A DNA stretch of 64,000 bases from Gammaproteobacteria bacterium (lineage in GTDB: Bacteria > Pseudomonadota > Gammaproteobacteria > Steroidobacterales > Foliamicaceae), in contig VXSK01000004.1 of NCBI GenBank assembly GCA_009838035.1, forward strand, positions 248,001 to 312,000, written 5' to 3'. Below, in pieces: positions 57,264-64,000 of this stretch; the first letter of the stretch is position 1, and each line of letters opens with the position of its first letter. Both the position numbers and the translations under genes were made by a program. The notes beneath the pieces were generated by a model. It was given only the letters and a program-made list of their open reading frames with translations. It was not told the origin of the DNA and did no database searches.

Positions 57264-57289
57264 AATTTTCACTTTTACGGGAGGATCCG

Positions 57290-58168
57290 ATGAGATCGCT
57301 GATTCGAAACTGCGCGCCGGTATTGGCCGGTTTACTGCTGGCCGGCATGGCCCACGCCTCCGCCAGTCTGGATACGGCCGAGGGGCGCCTGGCCGCTTAC
57401 CGAAAAATGCAATGCTCGCTGATCGACGGCAAGGAGTCGTTTTTCTGGTGGACCGGCACCGCCTACGGCCATGTTGCCGGGCAGCCGGACATTCGGCTGT
57501 TTCGCGTGGAGGGCATCAACGTGCGCCGCTGCGCCAGCGTGCCCGACGACGAGCGTGGCGACGGTTTCCGCCTGATATCAAGGGAGATCCTTGTGTACCA
57601 GGACGTCGAGACGGGTGAAATGCTGCACACTTGGGAAAATCCCTACACCGGCGAGACGGTGGATGTCCTTCACGTTGCCAACGACCCCGTGAATCAGCCG
57701 GCCCAGCATCCGCTGCGGCGCGACGGTTCCGAGTACCCGCTGCCCCTAACGACGCAGGGGAACGACTGGTGGTGGTCCGCGGCGGTACCGCTGTTCTATC
57801 CGAACCCGCTGGGAGGCGACTACCAGAAATACGTGGGCGGCACCTATCACGCCACGGAGATGTTCAACTTCAAGGGCAAGCTGGACGACCTGCTGGATGC
57901 CGACAGCGATTCGGCGACCCTGTTCGTGGGCTGGGTGCGGCTCGCGCAATGGCTGCCCTGGATGGAGATGGGTTCGCGCACCGGCAAGATGTACTTTCAC
58001 GCCGGCGGCAAGAAGGTCGGCGATTACGAAAACGTACCGGCCGATTTCCGGGCCGTGATCGAGGAGCACTTCCCGCTCTACCTGCACGCGCCGCCGATGG
58101 ACGACGATCGCCCGAACGAAACGAGCTGGACCTACTTCAGGAAGGTGATGGAAGCCCGGGAAGATTAG
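57290..58168 (+). CDS. DUF1838 family exported protein
   Basis: The 292-residue protein has a Sec signal peptide (VLAGLLLAGMAHASA) and the tryptophan-rich body of DUF1838 proteins: FFWWTGTAYGHV, ILVYQDVETGEMLHTWENPYTGETV and WVRLAQWLPWMEMG. The function of this family is unknown. GGGAGG lies five bases before the ATG at 57290; a longer frame upstream is a shadow of the DUF1295 gene. It stands alone and converges on the sugar dehydrogenase gene. Confidence 0.8.
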   Translation: MRSLIRNCAPVLAGLLLAGMAHASASLDTAEGRLAAYRKMQCSLIDGKESFFWWTGTAYGHVAGQPDIRLFRVEGINVRRCASVPDDERGDGFRLISREILVYQDVETGEMLHTWENPYTGETVDVLHVANDPVNQPAQHPLRRDGSEYPLPLTTQGNDWWWSAAVPLFYPNPLGGDYQKYVGGTYHATEMFNFKGKLDDLLDADSDSATLFVGWVRLAQWLPWMEMGSRTGKMYFHAGGKKVGDYENVPADFRAVIEEHFPLYLHAPPMDDDRPNETSWTYFRKVMEARED

Positions 58169-58191
58169 GGCGTTAACATGCCCAAAAGGGC

Positions 58192-59346
58192 TCAGTGCGC
58201 CGGTTCGAGCCGCACGATGTCCGTGAGCTGGCCGCTGCGGTCGTCGGTGGCCAGGTAAATGAAGCCGTCCGGCCCCTGGCGGACATCGCGCAGCCGGTAG
58301 ACGTCCTGCAGAAGCGGTTCGCGGGCCACCACCCGCCCTTGGTCGTCCGTGCGGATGCGCGACAGGCGGCGATGCCTGGGAGCCAGGCCCCCGGCGAACA
58401 GATCGCCGCGCCAGCGCGGGAAAGCGTCGCCTTCGTAAACGATCAGGCCGGAAGCGCCGATGGACGGGGTCCAGTAGGTCATGGGCTGCTCCATGCCTTC
58501 GCGCTCGCTGGAGGCGTGAATGGGCGTTCCGGAGCCGTAATTCACGCCGAAGCCGATCACCGGCCAGCCGTAGTTCAAGCCCGGCAGGATCAGGTTGAGT
58601 TCGTCGCCGCCCTGAGGTCCATGCTCCGTTGACCAGAGCCGTCCGGTCGCCGGGTGATAGTCCAGACCCTGGGGATTGCGGTGACCATAGCTCCAGATCT
58701 CCGGCAACGCGCCGGGATGGCCCGCAAAGGGATTGTCATCGGGCACGGAGCCGTCTTCCCTGAGCCTCACGATGGCGCCCGCGTGGCTGCCGAGCAACTG
58801 TGCGCCATGGCTTTCCAGGTTCTCCCGGGGCATTTCCATGCGGTCTCCGATCGACATGAACAGGTGCCCGTTGCCGTCGAAGGCGATCTTCGCGCCGTAA
58901 TGTCCCGGGGCGGCGCTCCAGGCGTCGGCCTCGAAGATCTCCTCCACCTGGTGGAGACGGTCTCCCTCGAGCCGGGCGCGCACTAAAGCGGTGGTGTTGC
59001 GATCGCCTTCGGCCTTGGAATAGCTCAGATAGACGATCCGATTGACCTCGAAATCCGGGTGCACTGCGACTTCCTGAAGCCCGCCCTGGCCCCGGACCAG
59101 AGCGTCCGGGACGCCGGCCAGCGGCTGCTCCAGCAGCCTGCCCTCGCGCACCAGGCGCAATTCGCCGGTGCGCTGGGTGAAGAGCATGTCGCCACCCGGC
59201 AGAAAAGCGATGCTCCAGGGATGCTTGACGCCCGCCACCACCGTGACGGCACGGAAGCGATGCTCCTCGGATTCGTAAATTTCAGCCTGCGCCTGCGCGC
59301 ACAGCGCAGCAACCGCTACGAGCGGGAGCGCGGCGCGCGGCAGCAT
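58192..59346 (-). CDS. PQQ-dependent aldose sugar dehydrogenase-like protein (GSDH/YliI family)
   Basis: The 384-residue periplasmic protein has a Sec signal (LPLVAVAALCAQAQA) and a six-bladed beta-propeller. Typical features are HPWSIAFLPGGDMLFTQRTG, RGQGGLQEVAVHPDF, YGHRNPQGL and EHGPQGGDELNL. Relatives oxidise aldoses with PQQ. PQQ synthesis genes are not in the window, so the cofactor would come from elsewhere in the genome or outside. The ATG at 59346 begins the signal peptide. It lies 16 bases downstream of the CbiX-like gene on the same strand. Confidence 0.9.
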   Translation of the reverse strand: MLPRAALPLVAVAALCAQAQAEIYESEEHRFRAVTVVAGVKHPWSIAFLPGGDMLFTQRTGELRLVREGRLLEQPLAGVPDALVRGQGGLQEVAVHPDFEVNRIVYLSYSKAEGDRNTTALVRARLEGDRLHQVEEIFEADAWSAAPGHYGAKIAFDGNGHLFMSIGDRMEMPRENLESHGAQLLGSHAGAIVRLREDGSVPDDNPFAGHPGALPEIWSYGHRNPQGLDYHPATGRLWSTEHGPQGGDELNLILPGLNYGWPVIGFGVNYGSGTPIHASSEREGMEQPMTYWTPSIGASGLIVYEGDAFPRWRGDLFAGGLAPRHRRLSRIRTDDQGRVVAREPLLQDVYRLRDVRQGPDGFIYLATDDRSGQLTDIVRLEPAH

Positions 59347-59362
59347 GCGAAAACGACTCCGG

Positions 59363-60439
59363 TCAGGATTGGCCGGCGGTCTCCAGCGCGTTGGCCTCCA
59401 CCCACTTCGCAAAGTCCGGATGGGCGGACAAGCCTTTCTCGTTGAAGGTGAATTCAAGGCCGGCGAAATCCACCGGGATCTTGTGCTGGATCCCGCGCGT
59501 GGACAGCAGATAGCCGACCATGATCACGTCGAGCCCGGCGGCGCTGGCTTCCTCGATCCAGCCCCGCATCGTGTTGACGTTCGCTGAGCGAACCTCATCC
59601 GGGGCATCGTCCTGGAAATTGAATCCCTTTACGTCGGCAAAACCGCCTCCGGCCTTCACGCTTTCGACGTGCTTCTGGAGCGTCTTGAGTTCGATCGCGT
59701 TGTCCTCCGGGTCGCCGGGGCCGTGCCCGACGATCAGCAGGAATTCGTTCTCGGGGTTCTGACTGATTTCCTTTGCGTGATCGAGCAGCATCCCGGCGGC
59801 CATGGGATGCCCGGCCAGCGGATCGGCAAAAGTCAGCGACACGTTGGAGGTCACCCTGGGCGCGGGCAGGTAGGCGGCCTCTTCACGCTCGCCGACGTAA
59901 TAGGCCCACTGTTCATAGACCGTTCCCATGGGCGAGAGCGCTGCGGGCACGACCACGATCTGCTTGGCCCCGGCAGCCTCTAGTTGATCGATCGCAGACT
60001 GGATGTGGTTGCCGTTCATCATCGCCATTCCATAGCCGATTGCGACAGGGTGATGCATGGCAAGGCCGGTCAGCGAATTGGCGAAATAGGTGTCGCCCGG
60101 CTCGAAAGCGCCATGTGTCAGGACGATGATGCCCAGATCGCCCCTGAGTGCCGAATCGCTGATATAGCGCTCGTGAGTGGGAGGCATTTGCATCATGTTG
60201 TCCATGATCTGCTCATTGGTGTAGTTGCGGTAGGTGAGTATCTTTGCTCTCAGCAGGTCGTACTCCTCCTGCGTCATGTCGTGATGTCCGGAATGGTCCA
60301 TTCCTTCATGGTCCATTCCTTCATGGTCCATTCCCTGGTGGTCCATCTCCTCATGGTCCATCTCCTGCGTCTGGGCCACGCCGAAAACGAGCAGCGCGCC
60401 AAGGAGCACGGGAAGGATGCGCATGTTTCTGGGATGCAT
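59363..60439 (-). CDS. Exported CbiX-like protein with Met/Asp/His-rich repeats
   Basis: The 358-residue protein has a signal peptide (LPVLLGALLVFGVAQT), then five Met-Asp-His repeats (residues 27-49) and GHHDM, a likely copper- or zinc-binding stretch. Two chelatase-like halves follow. LGIIVLTHGAFEPGDTY with AMMNGNHIQSAIDQLEAAGA and IVVVPAAL resembles CbiX/sirohydrochlorin chelatase, and LLIVGHGPGDPEDN is a second half. CbiX normally inserts cobalt or nickel in the cytoplasm, so an exported member with a metal-binding leader is unusual. AGGAG lies seven bases before the ATG at 60439. The role is unknown; metal handling in the periplasm is inference. Confidence 0.75.
   Translation of the reverse strand: MHPRNMRILPVLLGALLVFGVAQTQEMDHEEMDHQGMDHEGMDHEGMDHSGHHDMTQEEYDLLRAKILTYRNYTNEQIMDNMMQMPPTHERYISDSALRGDLGIIVLTHGAFEPGDTYFANSLTGLAMHHPVAIGYGMAMMNGNHIQSAIDQLEAAGAKQIVVVPAALSPMGTVYEQWAYYVGEREEAAYLPAPRVTSNVSLTFADPLAGHPMAAGMLLDHAKEISQNPENEFLLIVGHGPGDPEDNAIELKTLQKHVESVKAGGGFADVKGFNFQDDAPDEVRSANVNTMRGWIEEASAAGLDVIMVGYLLSTRGIQHKIPVDFAGLEFTFNEKGLSAHPDFAKWVEANALETAGQS
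60293..60367 (-). repeat. Five tandem 15-base repeats inside the CbiX-like gene
   Basis: Copies at 60293, 60308, 60323, 60338 and 60353 share the pattern ATGGTCCATTCCTTC with a few changes. Each encodes five residues (MDHEG-type). The repeat is coding and likely varies in copy number by slippage. Confidence 0.85.
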
Positions 60440-60512
60440 GTCTAAACTCCTCTGAAAAAAGCCTGAAGCCGCGAACGGACCCAAAAGCATATCACCGTTG
60501 CCGGGCGCCGCC

Positions 60513-61802
<1,290 letters not shown>

Positions 61803-61839
61803 TCCGCTTTTCCTTCCTTCTTTTGTCTGTTGCGCGCGC

Positions 61840-61868
61840 ATTATCCGCGCCACGTCCGGCAACGGCAA
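61840..61868 (-). promoter_or_regulatory. Sigma-70-type promoter for icd
   Basis: On the minus strand TTGCCG (61868-61863) and GATAAT (61845-61840) are separated by exactly 17 bases. Matches to consensus are four of six and five of six. The predicted leader is about 30 bases. Confidence 0.45.
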
Positions 61869-61929
61869 CCTTGTACGGGGGGGAGAAGCGGTACGTTTGG
61901 GACGTTGATTCTTAATAGAGGGAATTGAC

Positions 61930-62526
61930 TTGAGCCGACCTATTGCTCCGCGGAACGACAACATCGTCAGTCTGGCTTCGCGCGAGAGGCCGGAACGCAG
62001 GCGATTGGTCGAGCAGCTTTTCGACGAACATGCCCGGGCCTTGCGTCTTTTTCTCATGGGGTGGTCGGTTCCGCAGGATCAGGTCGACGACCTGGTGCAG
62101 GAACTTTTCACGCGGCTGATGGGTGTGGACGGGCTGGAACGGAAGATGTCCGCCCGGACCGGAAGCAATCGGTCTTACTTGTTGACCATGGCCAACAACA
62201 TGATCGTGGACAGGCAACGCAAGTCGCAGGTGCGCAGGGCTTACCTGGCGGAACAGCGGGAAATCGAGCCGCGGCGAATGGACGAGCGTACGCCCGAGCG
62301 AATCGTGGCGGCGCAACTGGAATTGGAGGCCATGAGGTCCGTCATCAGGAACATGCGCCTGAACTGGAGAGTGGCATTCGTTTTGCAGCGCTTCGGCAAT
62401 ATGAGTTACGAGGACATAGCCATCCACATGGGGGTAACGGTCAGGCAGGTCGAGCGCTACATGGTGCGGGCCATGCGCAGGATTCGCGAGGAGCGGCGAA
62501 AGATCGAGGCCGCCGGGGAAACCTGA
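61930..62526 (+). CDS. ECF-family RNA polymerase sigma factor (FecI-like)
   Basis: The 198-residue protein has the sigma-70 region 2 ([35 protein letters not shown]) and region 4 ([21 protein letters not shown]). It lacks regions 1 and 3, so it is an ECF sigma factor. Spacing and context match FecI: a FecR-type anti-sigma and a TonB receptor with STN domain follow. The start is a TTG at 61930, six bases after AGAGGGA. Its stop overlaps the fecR-like ATG as TGATG. It should direct transcription of the receptor operon when the ligand is sensed. Confidence 0.92.
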   Translation: MSRPIAPRNDNIVSLASRERPERRRLVEQLFDEHARALRLFLMGWSVPQDQVDDLVQELFTRLMGVDGLERKMSARTGSNRSYLLTMANNMIVDRQRKSQVRRAYLAEQREIEPRRMDERTPERIVAAQLELEAMRSVIRNMRLNWRVAFVLQRFGNMSYEDIAIHMGVTVRQVERYMVRAMRRIREERRKIEAAGET

Positions 62527-63575
62527 TGCTCAAGAACCTTCAGGAAATCATGGGCGGCAACGTCGAGTACGCGCTGATGCGCCTGTGGTCGGATGAGTTG
62601 TCGGATTCCGAAGCGGCCGCGATACATAGCCGATTGCAGGGCGACCACCGGTATCGCAACGAGTTTCGCGGTTCGATGGGGGTTCTCGCCAGCATGGAGG
62701 ATTTGGCGGAAGACGGCGAAATCGGCAGGATTCTGCGCGAGCACAGGCGCCTTCTCCGGGAGCGCAGGACGAAGCGCAGGGTTGCGCTGAGCATCACGTT
62801 CGGGGTGCTTGTCGCAATCGGCGCCGCCCTTGCCTATCTTGCGCCCTTGCGTGGACCGGACGACAGCCACTTGCAGCGGTACTTCACGCGAGTCGGCGAA
62901 CAGCGGACCATTGAGCTGGACGACGGAAGCGTTGTCACGCTCAATACCGGTGGTCAGCTGGTGGTGGACTATACCGGTCAGGTTCGCAGGATCCTGCTGG
63001 AGCGCGGCGAGGCCTATTTCGACGTGGCCGAAGATCCCGAACGGCCGTTCACCGTGGACCTGGATGTCAGGTCCGTCACGGCGATCGGGACGGCATTCAA
63101 TGTCCGCAAACTCCCCGAGGGATGCCAGGTCGCAGTGCTCGAGGGCGCGGTCGCGCTGCATGAATTGCCGGAGGCGCCGTCCCTGTTGCCTCCCCCTGTG
63201 TCCGCCGATGGGGAGGCAGTGGTCATTTCGGCGCCCACACAGCACCGCGTGGAGGCGGGGTGGGTTGTCGAGTTCGACGCCAGCCGCAACGAATTAAGGG
63301 CATTTCAGCCCGAGTCCATGGATCGTTACCTGCAATGGCGCAGCGGAATGCTCAGCTTCTACCGCGAGCCGCTGTACCGGGTGGTCCAGGAACTGAATCG
63401 TTATTCGCGCAAGAAGATTCTGATCGAAGACACGTCGGTCATGGAACTGAAGGTGTACACGGCCGTGAGCGTCCATGACATCGATTCCGCGCTCAACGGT
63501 CTGGAGTTGGCGCTGCCGATCAAGGTAACCCGGCACTACGACCGGTTCGTGATCAGCGGCGCGCCGGGCGACTGA
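62526..63575 (+). CDS. FecR-family anti-sigma regulator
   Basis: The 349-residue inner-membrane protein has a cytoplasmic N-terminal helical region, one transmembrane helix (VALSITFGVLVAIGAALAYL, about 86-105) and a periplasmic FecR domain. That domain contains GEQRTIELDDGSVVTLNTGG, ILLERGEAYFDVAEDP, AIGTAFNVRK and VAVLEGAV. The C-terminal end resembles an STN-like module (YRVVQELNRYSRKKILIED). It relays the signal from the receptor to the sigma factor coded just upstream, with which it overlaps by one base. Confidence 0.92.
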   Translation: MLKNLQEIMGGNVEYALMRLWSDELSDSEAAAIHSRLQGDHRYRNEFRGSMGVLASMEDLAEDGEIGRILREHRRLLRERRTKRRVALSITFGVLVAIGAALAYLAPLRGPDDSHLQRYFTRVGEQRTIELDDGSVVTLNTGGQLVVDYTGQVRRILLERGEAYFDVAEDPERPFTVDLDVRSVTAIGTAFNVRKLPEGCQVAVLEGAVALHELPEAPSLLPPPVSADGEAVVISAPTQHRVEAGWVVEFDASRNELRAFQPESMDRYLQWRSGMLSFYREPLYRVVQELNRYSRKKILIEDTSVMELKVYTAVSVHDIDSALNGLELALPIKVTRHYDRFVISGAPGD

Positions 63576-63605
63576 AACAAAAGAAACATTGCAGAGGTGG
63601 GGACC

Positions 63606-64000
63606 ATGACAAGAATAAAGCGATCTCAATATCCGTCGGCGAGAACATTGCCGGTCCTGCTGTTGGCCGTCCTTGCCCTGGCGGCGATCGGTACCCCGGC
63701 GCTGTCCCAGGAAGTGCTGTCGCTCGATATCGAACCGCAGAGTGCGGGTTCGGCGCTGGTAACACTGGCCGAGTTGTCCGGCATGCAGATCGTGCTCTCG
63801 GAGGGAGCTGGGGAGAAGGTCGATGTGGAGGGGCTGCAGGGCGATTATCGGTTCGAAGATGCATTGGCGGCCCTATTGACGGACACCGGCCTGGAATACC
63901 AGTTCGCCTCGGAAAGAATGGTAGTGGTCCAGGTCGTGGACCAGGCTGAGCAACCGGGTGCGGCCGAGCAGGACGCTGACGAAGACGATGAGCAGCCCAT
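63606..64000 (+). CDS. TonB-dependent transducer-type receptor, N-terminal part (cut by window edge)
   Basis: The frame is open from the ATG at 63606 to the right edge. The visible 131 residues hold a signal peptide (LPVLLLAVLALAAIGTPALS) and an STN (secretin/TonB N-terminal) domain: SLDIEPQSAGSALVTLAELSG, then GDYRFEDALAALLTDTGLEYQF. An acidic linker follows. STN domains mark receptors that signal through FecR/FecI-type proteins, and those two genes lie directly upstream. The plug and barrel, and thus the ligand class, lie outside the window. A GGTGGGG stretch precedes the start. Confidence 0.85.
   Translation, partial: MTRIKRSQYPSARTLPVLLLAVLALAAIGTPALSQEVLSLDIEPQSAGSALVTLAELSGMQIVLSEGAGEKVDVEGLQGDYRFEDALAALLTDTGLEYQFASERMVVVQVVDQAEQPGAAEQDADEDDEQP

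Noticed and set aside
60293..60367. Regular short repeats considered as a CRISPR array
   Set aside because: The units are contiguous 15-mers without spacers and are coding for MDH-type repeats.

Overview
This is a compact, GC-rich chromosomal window from a bacterium most likely in the Gammaproteobacteria. Gene content supports this: ubiG beside a TRZ/ATZ hydrolase and a HAD phosphatase, scpA-scpB-rluB, yciB-bolA, an RnfB-like ferredoxin beside metG, rmuC, NADP isocitrate dehydrogenase, and two TonB-dependent receptors. It looks like an aerobic or respiratory heterotroph that takes up peptides and small organics and exports several redox or hydrolytic enzymes by Tat. I see no rRNA, tRNA, insertion sequence, prophage or CRISPR array. 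No stretch over about 160 bases lacks a gene. Many neighbours overlap by 4 bases (ATGA, GTGA, TTGA), and these overlaps were used to fix starts.

Layout. 1-988: end of mmsA. 997-13384: eleven to twelve genes all on the minus strand. In transcription order they are a BtaA-like 3-amino-3-carboxypropyl transferase, a GNAT-like protein, a haem-oxygenase-like diiron oxidase (HDO), two VOC proteins, a shortened cysD, cysC, and a complete soluble NAD-dependent formate dehydrogenase (fdsGB fusion, fdsA, fdsD, fdhD). 13459-17223 on the plus strand: a SAM methyltransferase, a small protein and a TonB receptor, divergent from the BtaA-like gene across a perfect 17-base palindrome. 17317-23744: a Tat-type flavoprotein and a dipeptide-type ABC transporter. 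23795-26544: a divergent pair of Tat-exported enzymes, a class-V aminotransferase and an M24 peptidase. 26557-28080: an acyl-CoA synthetase of lower GC. 28194-35481: the full alternative complex III operon actABCDEF, with actB split in two. 35635-38358: a small membrane protein, an RnfB-like ferredoxin and metG. 38377-41642: an ACE-type dipeptidase with a POT transporter. 41701-44936: yciB, bolA, a PhyH dioxygenase and a GPH-type transporter. 45063-52407: housekeeping (apbC, scpA, scpB, rluB; and, on the opposite strand, rmuC, HAD phosphatase, ubiG, mtaD). 52507-54809: a Tat amidohydrolase translationally coupled to a TauD-like dioxygenase. 54860-61802: TerB-like, von Willebrand A and DUF1295 proteins, a DUF1838 protein, a PQQ-type sugar dehydrogenase, an exported CbiX-like protein with Met/His-rich repeats, and icd. 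61930-64000: an ECF sigma factor, a FecR anti-sigma factor and the start of an STN-domain TonB receptor.

The best candidate for something undescribed is the minus-strand run from 13384 to 997 with its divergent partner at 13459-17223. An amino-acid-transferring enzyme, a diiron oxidase, an acyltransferase-like protein, a methyltransferase and an outer-membrane receptor together look like a small-molecule pathway. They are followed without a clear break by sulfate-activation genes and a formate dehydrogenase. No product can be read from the sequence. All functional statements rest on motifs read by eye; no database search was run.
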